A stretch of 64,000 nucleotides of DNA from Acidobacteriota bacterium (lineage in GTDB: Bacteria; Acidobacteriota; Vicinamibacteria; Vicinamibacterales; UBA2999), in assembly GCA_016192845.1 (NCBI GenBank), contig JACPTI010000010.1, positions 62,001-126,000 of the forward strand, given 5' to 3'. Shown one piece after another: positions 1 to 7,888 of this stretch. The position numbers and the translations under genes were made by a program. The notes under the pieces were generated by a model, which saw nothing but the letters and a program-made list of their open reading frames with translations, ran no database searches and had not been told where the DNA came from. The stretch's first letter is position 1. Each line of letters opens with the position of its first letter.

Positions 1-377
1 ACGCGGATCTCACCGGACCGGGCGGCTCGCCAGACCGCTTGCTTGGCGGGAGCGCCGGCTCGTGCAACCAGGCGGGAGAAGACGTCCGCATTTTCTACAA
101 TGCCGGCACGAGCACCATCAGGATTCAGGATCAGAACACGGACGCGACGGCGATAGATATGACCGAACCGGTGATCACAGGGCTCCAGTTCGTGTACTAC
201 AACGCCTCACATACGGTTCTGTGCGGCGATCCTTGCGCCACCCCCGCCAACATCGACCCTGACCTCGTGGCGTACGTCAAGGTGCGCGTCACCGGTCAAT
301 CGACCGCGTATGACACGAACCTCGGTGATCGGGCCACGACGACGCTCGAGTCAGAGGTCCGGATACGAACACGATGA
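1..377 (+). CDS. C-terminal part of a probable PilW-like minor pilin
   Basis: The reading frame is open from the left edge of the window, so only the last 120 or so residues are seen and the true start lies outside. The fragment is a soluble beta-rich region with two cysteines close together (C-G-D-P-C) and ends in Arg-Thr-Arg. Such C-terminal regions are typical of PilW-type minor pilins, which prime type IV pilus assembly in the inner membrane. Its stop overlaps the next start (ATGA at 374-377), and the next gene is PilX-like, which is the usual PilW-PilX order. The hydrophobic N-terminus that would settle the call is not visible. Confidence 0.55.
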   Translation, partial: ADLTGPGGSPDRLLGGSAGSCNQAGEDVRIFYNAGTSTIRIQDQNTDATAIDMTEPVITGLQFVYYNASHTVLCGDPCATPANIDPDLVAYVKVRVTGQSTAYDTNLGDRATTTLESEVRIRTR

Positions 378-1804
378 CGACTTGCAGACGATATATGGTG
401 AACGCACGAGACGAACACGGCACCGCGCTGGTTGCCGTCCTCCTGCTGCTGATGCTGATGACGGCGGTCGCCGCCGCGCTTTCGCTCAACGGCCACACCG
501 AAGCGCTGATCGTCCGCAACGAGCTGGCCACCGGACAGGCACAGGCGGCGGCCGAAGCGGGCCTCAACCACGCCGTCGAGGTGGCGATCGAGCACATCTT
601 TAACTGGAAGGCGCTCGGATTCGCCAGCTCCGACGCGGCGGTCGACGACGTGCTGGCCGACGCAAATGGCGGCACCATTCTGGACCTCGACGGAACCACC
701 GTACTCCTCACCACCTGCACTGCCGGTCTCGACACGTGCGCGGTCGACCACGACATCACCGCCGGCGTCAACGCGAAATACTACGTCGAGATCGTCGATG
801 ACCCCGCCGGTTCGCCTCCGGCGACGAGCAGCCCGAGCGCGATGACCGAAGACGCCAACGCGCTCGACGACCTGAACGAGGCCATCGTCATCAGGGCCAA
901 GGGAACGGCGTACGACGGAACGGAGGTGGTGCTGGAAGCCTACCTCTCGGCGCTGGAGCTCGGAGCGCTTGTGACCAACGGCGATCTGACCATCAACGGC
1001 AACATCACCGTGGACGGCGCGGAAGGGAGCGTGCATGCGAACGGCAACCTGACGACCAACGGCGCCGGGAACAGTGCTTCGATCTCGGGCGACATCACCG
1101 CGTCGGGCAGCTATACCGGCTCGCTGGCCGGCGCGACGGGCGGCGAACCGACGGTTCAAGTGCCGTCTGTCGAGGCCAGCGCCTACCGTTCCTATGCCGA
1201 TTACCTCCTCGCATCGACGGGCCTGTTCCAATGCGACAATTCGGCGGGCTGCAGCGGCGGTTATGCATACGGCGCCACTATCTACGACTGCACAACTGGT
1301 GGAACTTACTGTCGAGACAACTACGGTTTCGCGTACACCACCAGCGGCGGCACGCCCAAGTGGTCGTTCCTGAACGACCTCGTCAACGGCACGTATTACG
1401 TCGAGACCGACGCAGACATCAATGGGCCGGGCAATCCGAGCGGAGGAACGCCGACGCCGGTGAATCTCACCGTCATTGCCGAAGGCTCGATCGCCGTGAG
1501 CGGAAACACCTTCATCACCCCGCATACGACCGAACTGTTGTTCGTCACGGACGTCGACCTGACCATCGCCGGGGGCGTCGAAACAGGCGAGCTCAGCGCG
1601 CAGGGGCAAATCCTGGTGCACGAACAGGTCTCCGCTGGAGGCAGTTCTGCCATCGCGGGGCAGCTCATCATCGAGAACGCCACGGATACGGTTGGATCTC
1701 CGGTGAGCAGCAACACGATCGGCGGCACCGTGCAGATCACGTACGATGGCGGTCTGGGGAGTGCAACGTACACCGTGGTCGGATGGAGGGACGTGCGGCA
1801 ATGA
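374..1804 (+). CDS. PilX-like type IV pilus assembly protein
   Basis: A protein of 476 residues (469 if translation starts at the second ATG, 395). Residues about 15-38 form one strong hydrophobic helix rich in Leu and Met, preceded by Glu-His-Gly, as in PilX_N-type minor pilins. A long extracytoplasmic region follows, rich in Gly, Thr, Asn and Ser with beta-solenoid-like spacing (residues about 195-260 and 350-460), and several cysteines around residues 287-316. It is translationally coupled to the upstream pilin fragment and to the downstream secreted protein by ATGA overlaps, so the three genes form one operon. A role as a minor pilin or adhesin-like pilus component is inferred from the N-terminus and context. 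Confidence 0.7.
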   Translation: MTTCRRYMVNARDEHGTALVAVLLLLMLMTAVAAALSLNGHTEALIVRNELATGQAQAAAEAGLNHAVEVAIEHIFNWKALGFASSDAAVDDVLADANGGTILDLDGTTVLLTTCTAGLDTCAVDHDITAGVNAKYYVEIVDDPAGSPPATSSPSAMTEDANALDDLNEAIVIRAKGTAYDGTEVVLEAYLSALELGALVTNGDLTINGNITVDGAEGSVHANGNLTTNGAGNSASISGDITASGSYTGSLAGATGGEPTVQVPSVEASAYRSYADYLLASTGLFQCDNSAGCSGGYAYGATIYDCTTGGTYCRDNYGFAYTTSGGTPKWSFLNDLVNGTYYVETDADINGPGNPSGGTPTPVNLTVIAEGSIAVSGNTFITPHTTELLFVTDVDLTIAGGVETGELSAQGQILVHEQVSAGGSSAIAGQLIIENATDTVGSPVSSNTIGGTVQITYDGGLGSATYTVVGWRDVRQ

Positions 1805-2385
1805 GGGGCGGAGTCTCGCGCGCGTTCTCGGCAGCGGCCGTGCTCGTCGGGCTGACGCTCGGCGTCGAGACGGCAGCGGCGCAGTCGCTCGGCGAAGTTG
1901 CGCGAAAGGAAGCGGAGCGCCGCCAGCAGGTGCAGTCGGGCCGCGTGTACACGAATGCCGATTTGCTCCCGGCTGATCCGCCCGCGTCGCCGGCGCCGTC
2001 GCCGCCTCCCGCGCCGCAGGCGGCGGGCGATGGCGGTGAGAAAAGCACCCCTGCGGCCGAAAAGGAGACAGAAGGCGCGGGCCCCCAGGCACCTGCCGGT
2101 TTGCTGCTGAAGCCGCGAGAAACACGGCCCGAGGAGTACTGGCGGATGAACGCGCGAGCCCTGCGGGCCGACCTTGCCAAAGCCGAACGCGACGTCGAGC
2201 AGGCGGAAACGCGGCTCAAGGAACTCGAGGCGGCGCCACAGACGCCGGCCGTGGCCCGCGAACGCACGCTTACCACCAAAGCCCTGGCGGAGTTCCAGCA
2301 GACGGCGCGCTATCGGCGGGGCGCGATTGGACGCTTCGAGGCGTTTGCGGAATCGCAGAAAGTCCCACCGGACTGGATTCGATAA
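1801..2385 (+). CDS. Secreted coiled-coil protein of unknown function
   Basis: 194 residues. The start is the ATG that overlaps the stop of the PilX-like gene (ATGA, 1801-1804). Residues 1-22 look like a signal peptide ending in Ala-Ala-Ala-Gln-Ser. A Pro/Ala-rich linker occupies about residues 58-100. A charged heptad-like stretch (about 118-150, many Glu, Arg, Lys, Leu) predicts a short coiled coil. No catalytic motif is visible and I do not recognise a family. Its position as last gene of the minor-pilin operon suggests a periplasmic partner of pilus assembly, but that is only context. Confidence 0.6.
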   Translation: MRGGVSRAFSAAAVLVGLTLGVETAAAQSLGEVARKEAERRQQVQSGRVYTNADLLPADPPASPAPSPPPAPQAAGDGGEKSTPAAEKETEGAGPQAPAGLLLKPRETRPEEYWRMNARALRADLAKAERDVEQAETRLKELEAAPQTPAVARERTLTTKALAEFQQTARYRRGAIGRFEAFAESQKVPPDWIR

Positions 2386-2417
2386 CAATCCCAAGCGCCC
2401 AACTTCCACACCCAACG

Positions 2418-2486
2418 GGCCACAGAGTCGCAGAGACACAGAGCCGGAACAAAAATTCTTCTCTGTGTCTCCGTGTCTCTGTGGCC
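2418..2486. repeat. Palindromic word repeat (CAGAGACACAGAG type) between convergent genes
   Basis: Left arm 2418-2443 is built of cacagag and gagacac words. Right arm 2461-2486 is its reverse complement with about three mismatches over 26 bases. The loop is AT-rich (gaac, aaaaa, ttctt). It lies between the convergent coiled-coil gene and histidine kinase, so it could act as a bidirectional terminator. Confidence 0.75.
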
Positions 2487-2505
2487 TGTAGGGGAGAGGC
2501 CGCTG

Positions 2506-3750
2506 CTACGCCAGGGGAAACGTCAGCTCGATGCTGGCGCCGGCGGCGGACGCGGCGACCGAGGCGCGTCCGTTGTGCACGACGGCGATCTTCTGGACGA
2601 CCGCCAGCCCCAGCCCGGTCCCGCGCGTTCGGGTCGTGAAGAACGGCTGAAAGACGCGCTCCCGATCCGCCGGCGCAATGCCGGGCCCGTTGTCCGACAC
2701 CGTGACCGCGCACGTGCCGCGCGCCCGGTCGACGCGCCCGTCGATGACGATGGCGGGGGTCCGGCCGGCGGCGTCGCACGCCTCGGCGGCGTTCCGCAGG
2801 AGGTTCCCGAACATCTGCCGCAGCAGCACCTCGTCGCCCTGGATGTCGGCGAACTCGCCCGTCACGGTGACCGTTGTCCCCCCCGGCAGATCGTGCCGCA
2901 GTTCGTCGCTCGCCCGCCGGGCGAGCACGGCCAGCGCCACGGGCGCGAACAACGGCTTCTCGGGCCGTGCGAAGTTGAGGAAATTGGTGACGACCTGGCC
3001 GAGCGCCTCGGTCTCCTGGCGGATGCCTTCGACGTACGGGCGGTACGCGGGCGGCAGTGCGTCGGGCGCCAGCAGCCGGCTGTAGCCGTGAATCGTCGCC
3101 AAGCCGTTGCGAAACTCGTGCGCCAGGCCCGCGGTCAGCTCGCCGAGCCGCGCCAGCGCCTCTTTGAGCCGCAGCTGCTCCTCGAGCTCGACGACGGCGG
3201 TCAGATCCGAGAAGAGGCAGATCGCGCCCGCATCGTCGCCGCCGCCGAGCGGCGACACCGTGACGCCCAGATGGGCGGACCGGTCGCCGCGCGGCACCTC
3301 CAGCGACCGCCGCAGGATAGCGCGGCGCGTGGCGAGGCACTCGGCGATCGCGTCGCGGAGCGGCGGCACGGCGTCGAGCAGCTCGCGGTAGTCCGCGCCC
3401 ATCGGATCGCCGGCGACACCGAGGAGCCGGCGACCCGCGGGGTTCAGAATCTTCACCCCGCCCGCGCGTCCGACCACGAGCAGCCCTGCCGTGAGGCTCT
3501 CGACGATCTGCGCGCTGAGCTGCTCGGACGCCGCCGCGCGGGCGCTCATCGCGCGCTCCTGGTCCTTCAGGCGCGTGACCGCATCCTGCAGTGCCGCCGA
3601 CAGGAGCACCGTCTCGGAGCTCCCCTCCCCCAGCACTTGCCGGGCGTTCCGCGCCGCAGCGGCGAACCTGAGCAGCGCGAATGTCAGTACGGCCACCAGC
3701 ACCGCAACGACCGCCGTGAGGCCGAGCAGCGCGTATCCGTATTGCGTCAC
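2506..3750 (-). CDS. NtrB-like sensor histidine kinase with PAS domain
   Basis: The GTG at 3750 is preferred. An upstream ATG at 3846 would add 32 residues encoded by an intergenic palindrome. From the GTG the protein has 414 residues: one N-terminal transmembrane helix (about 6-29), a short coiled linker, a PAS domain (about 75-190), a HisKA domain with Gly-Leu-Ala-His-Glu-Phe-Arg-Asn (phosphorylated His about 211), and a HATPase domain with N box Asn-Leu-Leu-Arg-Asn-Ala, Asp-Asn-Gly-Pro-Gly-Ile, Phe-Gln-Pro-Phe-Phe and Gly-Thr-Gly-Leu-Gly-Leu. This arrangement resembles NtrB/PilS-type kinases that pair with sigma-54 activators. No response regulator is adjacent. The nearest, PilR, is 8 kb away and already has its own kinase, so the partner is unknown. 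Confidence 0.9.
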   Translation of the reverse strand: MTQYGYALLGLTAVVAVLVAVLTFALLRFAAAARNARQVLGEGSSETVLLSAALQDAVTRLKDQERAMSARAAASEQLSAQIVESLTAGLLVVGRAGGVKILNPAGRRLLGVAGDPMGADYRELLDAVPPLRDAIAECLATRRAILRRSLEVPRGDRSAHLGVTVSPLGGGDDAGAICLFSDLTAVVELEEQLRLKEALARLGELTAGLAHEFRNGLATIHGYSRLLAPDALPPAYRPYVEGIRQETEALGQVVTNFLNFARPEKPLFAPVALAVLARRASDELRHDLPGGTTVTVTGEFADIQGDEVLLRQMFGNLLRNAAEACDAAGRTPAIVIDGRVDRARGTCAVTVSDNGPGIAPADRERVFQPFFTTRTRGTGLGLAVVQKIAVVHNGRASVAASAAGASIELTFPLA

Positions 3751-3771
3751 GAGGCGTTCCGCCTCCACGGA

Positions 3772-3889
3772 ACACCGAGACACCGAGGCACCGAGTTGGG
3801 CATTTTCAATTTGAGTATTTTCAATTTGAACATTGAAGATGCTCAAATCCGAGATGAACGAAAGCTCGGTGTCTCGGCGTCTCGGTGGT
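3772..3889. repeat. Palindromic word repeat (CACCGAG type) with nested TTTTCAATTTGA words
   Basis: Outer arms are 3772-3795 (words caccgag, acaccgag) and 3865-3889 (words ctcggtgt, ctcggcgt, ctcggtgg), reverse complements with few mismatches. Between them is a nested AT-rich set: tttcaatttga occurs twice and is followed by partial complements ttgaagatg and ctcaaat. It fills the gap between pilD and the histidine kinase and overlaps the kinase's alternative upstream ATG. Confidence 0.75.
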
Positions 3890-3909
3890 ACGTGGCGGTG
3901 AAGGGAGCA

Positions 3910-4674
3910 TCAGTAAAAAGATAGGTACCACGCCAGAATCGGCTCACCGGCGATGGCCGCGACCAGCGCGCCGAGCGCCAAAAACGTCCCGAAGGGCAGC
4001 GCGGCCTGCATGCTGCCCCGTCCGCTCGCGATCAGCGTGAGGCCGACGAGCGACCCGGCAAATGACGCCAGCACCAGCGTCAGCACCATCAGCGGCCAGC
4101 CGAGGAACGCGCCAATCATCGCCAGCATCTTCACGTCGCCCATGCCGAGCCCTTCCTGGCCGCGGACGCGGTAGTACAGCTCGGCAATCGCAAGCAGAAT
4201 GCCGCCTCCGGCGACAGCGCCGATGAGGGACGACAGCCACCCGGGCGGCAGAAACCAGGCGGCGAGGAACCCGGACGCGATGCCGGGTAGCGTGATGGCG
4301 TTCGGCAGGATGCGATGGCGCAGGTCGATCACGAAGAGCACGACGAGCGCCGACGCGAACAGCAGTCGCACCGCCAGCAGCCACGTCAGGCCGTAGACCG
4401 CGACGGCGCCCGCGAACACGGCGGCCGTCGTCAGTTCGACGAGCGGATAGGTGCCCGAGATCGGCGCGCAACACGTGCGGCAGCGCCCGCGCAGCAGCAG
4501 CCAGCTGACGACCGGCACGTTCTCGTACCACGCCAGCGGGCGCTGGCATGCCGGGCAGCGCGACGCGGGCCAGAGGATCGACTCCCGTCGCGGGAGCCGG
4601 TGGATGCAGACGTTCAGAAAGCTGCCGACCACGAGCCCGAGGAGCGCAAAGAGCGAGATCACAGAGACGTCCAC
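3910..4674 (-). CDS. pilD: Prepilin peptidase / N-methyltransferase
   Basis: 254 residues, polytopic inner-membrane aspartyl protease that cleaves the leader of type IV prepilins such as the PilA and minor pilins in this window, then methylates the new N-terminal Phe. The sequence shows the N-terminal Gly-Ser-Phe-Leu-Asn-Val motif, the cytoplasmic zinc site as two Cys-x2-Cys pairs (Cys-Pro-Ala-Cys and Cys-Arg-Thr-Cys), and the second catalytic motif Gly-Met-Gly-Asp-Val-Lys. Length and eight or so helices fit the full-length family including the methylase domain. It stands apart from the main pil operon, downstream of an ABC transporter and TPR gene, with palindromic repeats on both sides. Confidence 0.95.
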   Translation of the reverse strand: MDVSVISLFALLGLVVGSFLNVCIHRLPRRESILWPASRCPACQRPLAWYENVPVVSWLLLRGRCRTCCAPISGTYPLVELTTAAVFAGAVAVYGLTWLLAVRLLFASALVVLFVIDLRHRILPNAITLPGIASGFLAAWFLPPGWLSSLIGAVAGGGILLAIAELYYRVRGQEGLGMGDVKMLAMIGAFLGWPLMVLTLVLASFAGSLVGLTLIASGRGSMQAALPFGTFLALGALVAAIAGEPILAWYLSFY

Positions 4675-4785
4675 GTACCACCGAGGCCCCGAGGCAGCCG
4701 CCTTCGCCTTCGGCTACGGCGCCCAAGCCGCACCGGCCTGCCCGCCGAAGCCTTGGCGGAGGCGGGTGCCTCGGCGGTACGTGGG
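4671..4785. repeat. Palindromic repeat (CCACGTACC-CCGAGGC arms)
   Basis: Arms 4671-4687 and 4768-4785 are reverse complements with one or two mismatches. Inside are shorter complements around ccttcgccttcggc and gccttggcggaggcgg. It occupies the gap between the TPR-like gene and pilD and shares the CCGAGGC word with the next palindrome downstream at 3772. Confidence 0.65.
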
Positions 4786-4806
4786 GGTGAAGGATGCACC
4801 GACAAC

Positions 4807-5697
4807 TCAGCGGCGCCGGCTCGACTCGATCGGCAGCGGGTTGATCGTGGACTTGCGGTCGAGCGTCACGGCGCCGGACGCCGGGTCCAGCTGGTACGGA
4901 AAACGATCGGGATCGAGCGGGACGCCGGGCAGGAAGCCGGCCTGCACCACGTCCGCCCAGGTGCGCGGCCGCGTGCCGACGCGGCGCGCGTACTCCTCGA
5001 TGAGGGCCTCGAGCGCCGTAATCTGATCCATCGCGTCGAGCTGCCGCAGCCGGAACCGCGCCTGAACGCGCAGCCAGTCGGCTTCGGCGTTGTTCAGGAC
5101 TTCCTGCCACAGCCGGCGCGAGCTGGCGCGATTGCCGCCCTGCGCCAGCGTGACGGCCGCCAGCGGCGCCATCCAGTTCGGCGCGTTCGGCATCTCGGCC
5201 GCGCGGCGGAACCATGCGGCGGCTTGCATGTAGTCCTGGTCCCACCAGTAGTGCACGAACCCGATCGCCTGCGCGTATTCCCACTTGTCCGGCTGCGCGC
5301 GCAGCCCCTTCTGCAGCAGCGCGACGGCGAGATCGCTCCGGCCGGGACCGCCAGGCGGCTCCTCCGCAAGAAAGACGGATCCAAACAGGTACGCGATGCG
5401 GAAATGCGGGTCGAGCGACGTCGTGATGTCCAGCAGCGGATACAACAGGTCGTACTGCTTGGTGGGGTCGGTCGAGAGCCTCGTGCCTCCGTAATGCTGC
5501 ACGGCGCGAATCCAGTACACGTCTGCAAGGAGGGAGTGGTACGACAACGCCATCCGCTTCATCGCTTCCGGCGACCGAACGTAGAGCAGACTCTCGGCCG
5601 TGCCACCTGGAGGACCGCTACGGCGCTCGTGCACCGCCTGAAGACCGAGGACCGATCCCAGCAGCAGCACGAGCAGGACCGCGGCGCGCCGGGTCAT
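4807..5697 (-). CDS. Exported TPR-like protein of the ABC transporter operon
   Basis: 296 residues, start at the ATG overlapping the permease stop (ATGA, 5694-5697). The N-terminus (residues 1-22) is a hydrophobic signal or anchor. The rest is helical with TPR-like spacing of aromatic and small residues (about 90-230), including Trp-Trp-Asp-Gln-Asp-Tyr and Trp-Phe-Arg-Arg-Ala-Ala. The C-terminal 60 residues contain a segment resembling the end of pseudopilin-like proteins (Pro-Tyr-x-Leu-Asp-Pro-x-Ser-Gly). The coupling suggests it works with the ABC-2 transporter at the membrane. I do not recognise a named family. Confidence 0.7.
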   Translation of the reverse strand: MTRRAAVLLVLLLGSVLGLQAVHERRSGPPGGTAESLLYVRSPEAMKRMALSYHSLLADVYWIRAVQHYGGTRLSTDPTKQYDLLYPLLDITTSLDPHFRIAYLFGSVFLAEEPPGGPGRSDLAVALLQKGLRAQPDKWEYAQAIGFVHYWWDQDYMQAAAWFRRAAEMPNAPNWMAPLAAVTLAQGGNRASSRRLWQEVLNNAEADWLRVQARFRLRQLDAMDQITALEALIEEYARRVGTRPRTWADVVQAGFLPGVPLDPDRFPYQLDPASGAVTLDRKSTINPLPIESSRRR

Positions 5698-6524
5698 TTG
5701 AAGTCTCTCCTCGAGAAGACGAGAACGGCTCCCGTCAGGAGCAGCGCGATGTAGACGAGCGCATAGGCCGCCGCCAGCAGCAGGTATGTGGGCGGCACCG
5801 GCAGGGCGTTCACGACCTGCGCCTTGATGTCGAAGGCGGCGAAGTTCGGCAGCACGTAATAGATCCCGCGTGCGAGGTAGGCCGCCGTCTTCGATTCCAC
5901 GACCACCTCGAAATTCCGCAGGTCGGCGTTGAAGTGACCGGCGACCCACAGGCCGAAGGTGAGCGCGGCCGACAGGAACGGGCTCGAGAAGGTCGAAAAG
6001 AAGAGCGCAATCGCCGTGACGAGCAGCAGCTCGAGAACGATCAGCGCGACCGCGCGCAGCATGCCCGGATCGGCCGCCGGGGCGGGCCACACCGCGCGCA
6101 GGGCGTCGGACGCCTGCGTGTTCATGTATGCCAGCACGACGTAGAACGCCGCGGTCATCATCGCGACGTTAACCAGCAGTGTCAGGGCAAGGCCCGCGTA
6201 CTTGCCGAGGATGAACTCGTGCCGGCGGATCGGCTTGGAGAGCAGGCTGTAGATGCTCCGCCGCTCCACTTCCTTCCAGACCAGCCCGATGCCGATGAAG
6301 ACGGCGATGAAGAGCCCGAAGATCGCAATCGCGGCGAGCCCGAGGTCCTTGATGATCTTGACGTCCTGCCCCGCCGTCAGCTGGCCGATCAGGTACGAGG
6401 CGCCGATGAGGAGCGTCGCGAACGCGACGAGGCTGTACAGCACCCGGTCGCGGACCGATTCCTTGAACACGCTCAGCGCCACGTGTCTAACGACCTGCAT
6501 AGACATGAGGACTGTCGTTCGCAC
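5694..6524 (-). CDS. ABC-2 type transporter permease
   Basis: About 276 residues (268 if started at the ATG at 6500). Six hydrophobic segments are visible, with a cytosolic N-terminus containing Val-x-Arg-x-Val-Leu-Tyr and the loop Glu-Val-Glu-Arg-Arg-Ser-Ile-Tyr-Ser-Leu-Leu-Ser-Lys-Pro-Ile-Arg-Arg, typical of NosY-like ABC-2 permeases. It should partner with the ATPase encoded just upstream (6756-7721) in an export or membrane-remodelling system. The substrate cannot be inferred. The gap to the ATPase gene is about 230 bp and is filled by a long palindrome, which is odd for subunits of one complex. Confidence 0.85.
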   Translation of the reverse strand: MRTTVLMSMQVVRHVALSVFKESVRDRVLYSLVAFATLLIGASYLIGQLTAGQDVKIIKDLGLAAIAIFGLFIAVFIGIGLVWKEVERRSIYSLLSKPIRRHEFILGKYAGLALTLLVNVAMMTAAFYVVLAYMNTQASDALRAVWPAPAADPGMLRAVALIVLELLLVTAIALFFSTFSSPFLSAALTFGLWVAGHFNADLRNFEVVVESKTAAYLARGIYYVLPNFAAFDIKAQVVNALPVPPTYLLLAAAYALVYIALLLTGAVLVFSRRDFK

Positions 6525-6534
6525 TTCTACCTTC

Positions 6535-6745
6535 TCACTTCTTCGTTCGTGTTCAGGTTCGGTTCACGTTCGGTTCCGGGTTCAGGTTCGGGGTTCGGCG
6601 TTCCGGGCCGGCTGAAGCCGGCCGCCACGTACGTCCGAGTTCCTGGTGTCCGCCTTCCGGCGGACCGGAACCGCGAACATGGAACAAGAATCTCGAACCG
6701 AACCAGAACACGAACCGAGAAGCGAGAACCAAGAAGTGCGAACGA
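6535..6745. repeat. Long palindromic word repeat (GTTCGGTTC type)
   Basis: The left half (about 6535-6605) is a run of gttcggttc, gttcaggttcg and gttcacgttcgg words. The right half (about 6670-6745) is the complementary run of gaaccgaac, gaacacgaaccg and gagaaccaag. The centre holds a REP-like palindrome at 6606-6630 and a second hairpin around tccgccttccggcgga. It fills the gap between the ABC ATPase and permease genes. Confidence 0.75.
6606..6630. repeat. REP-like palindrome, variant copy
   Basis: Contains ggccggctgaagccggcc followed by gccacgt. This is the same layout as the copies at 8845-8925 and 29741-29760 (GTCCGGCT-AAGCCGGAC then GCCACG), with compensating changes in both arms of the stem. 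Confidence 0.6.
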
Positions 6746-6755
6746 CATGACTCAT

Positions 6756-7721
6756 TCACGTTCCGGTTCCCAATCCTCGTTCGCGCGGCGCGTCCGCCAC
6801 CTGGCGGACGAAGTAGTCCTCGAGCGTTTCGCGCACCGGCGTGAGCGATACCAGCCTCGCGCCGCAGGCGGTCAGCTCCGACAGCACGCCGTCCGGCGCA
6901 ACGGTGATCGGCAGCTCGAGCGCGTAGTGCTGCGCGCCGAGCGGGGTCGCGCGCGCGATGTGGCCGAGCGTCGTGGCGCGCTCCAGCGCCGCCTCCGTGA
7001 GGCCCGTGACCACCAGCTCCCAACCGCGCACCTGGAAGGCGAGCAGGTTCGAGAGGTGTCCGGACGCCACCAGCCGGCCCTCCGCGAGAATCGCCACGCG
7101 GCTGCAGAGCGTTTCGGCATCCGACAGCACGTGCGAGCTGAAGAAGACCGTGCCGCCACGGTCGCGCAGCCGCAGAATCAACTGCCGAACCTCCCGGCGG
7201 CCGAGGGGATCGAGGCCGGACATCGGCTCGTCGAAGAAGACGACCTCGGGGTCGTTGAGGATCGCCTGCGCGATGCCGACACGCTGGAGCATCCCTTTCG
7301 AAAACTTGCGCAGCTGCAGCCGCCGTTCGGCGCCAATCCCCACCTCGTCCAGCAGCGACGCGACGCGGCGGCGGCGTTCGGCCGCCGCGTAGCCGAACAG
7401 GCTCGCGAAGTAGTCGAGCAGCTCCTCGGCGGTCAGGTAGTCGTAGAAGTACGGGTTCTCCGGGAGGTAGCCGATGCGGCGCCGAACGGCGACGTCGCCG
7501 ACGGGCCGGCCGAGGATCTCCGCGCGGCCCGACGTCGGATAGATCAGCTGCATCAGCAGCTTCAGCGTCGTCGTCTTGCCGGCGCCGTTCGGGCCGAGGA
7601 ACCCGAACACCTCACCCTGCCGGACCTCCAGCGTCAGCGCATCGAGTGCGACGTAGGGGCGGGGACGCCAGAAGCCGACGCGGTAGTGCTTGGTGAGGGC
7701 TTCCGTGCGGATCGCGTCCAT
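6756..7721 (-). CDS. ABC transporter ATP-binding protein
   Basis: The start is taken at the ATG at 7721. A seven-residue extension to 7742 would be encoded by a composite repeat. The 321-residue protein has Walker A Gly-Pro-Asn-Gly-Ala-Gly-Lys-Thr (about 43-50), Tyr-Leu-Pro-Glu-Asn before the Q-loop region, signature Phe-Ser-Lys-Gly-Met (about 140-144) and Walker B Val-Val-Phe-Phe-Asp-Glu-Pro (about 160-166) followed by Ser-Gly-Leu-Asp-Pro. The C-terminal 90 residues form the extra domain usual in DRA-type/CcmA-like ABC-2 ATPases. It energises the permease at 5694-6524. Hairpin A of the composite repeat begins two bases upstream of the start codon, so the ribosome-binding region lies in that hairpin. 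Confidence 0.93.
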   Translation of the reverse strand: MDAIRTEALTKHYRVGFWRPRPYVALDALTLEVRQGEVFGFLGPNGAGKTTTLKLLMQLIYPTSGRAEILGRPVGDVAVRRRIGYLPENPYFYDYLTAEELLDYFASLFGYAAAERRRRVASLLDEVGIGAERRLQLRKFSKGMLQRVGIAQAILNDPEVVFFDEPMSGLDPLGRREVRQLILRLRDRGGTVFFSSHVLSDAETLCSRVAILAEGRLVASGHLSNLLAFQVRGWELVVTGLTEAALERATTLGHIARATPLGAQHYALELPITVAPDGVLSELTACGARLVSLTPVRETLEDYFVRQVADAPRERGLGTGT

Positions 7722-7722
7722 T

Positions 7723-7888
7723 GGACCGCTATACGGCTCCAAAGAAGAAATTTGTAGGCACGGTGAGGAGGCCGTATAGCGGTCCTAGGCGCGCGAAGCG
7801 CGCCAAGCCAATACTGGTCGACCAGCCAAGGGCTCTCACCATCATTATCGCCATCGAAGGGATATCTAGGCCGGAGCCCTTGGCTGGT
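7723..7888 (-). repeat. Three-hairpin composite repeat, copy 1
   Basis: Read on the minus strand it has three parts. Hairpin B has arms ACCAGCCAAGGGCTC and GAGCCCTTGGCTGGT (7874-7888 and 7821-7835). A small GGCGCGC-TTCG-GCGCGCC hairpin follows (about 7787-7803). Hairpin A has arms GGACCGCTATACGGC and GCCGTATAGCGGTCC (7771-7785 and 7723-7737). A second copy in opposite orientation lies at 19633-19791. The arms are conserved and the loops are not. It overlaps the stop codon of the VKOR-DsbA gene. Confidence 0.85.

Noticed and set aside
2506..3846. Start of the histidine kinase at the ATG 3846
   Set aside because: The added 32 residues are encoded by the intergenic palindrome, and the GTG at 3750 leads straight into the transmembrane helix.
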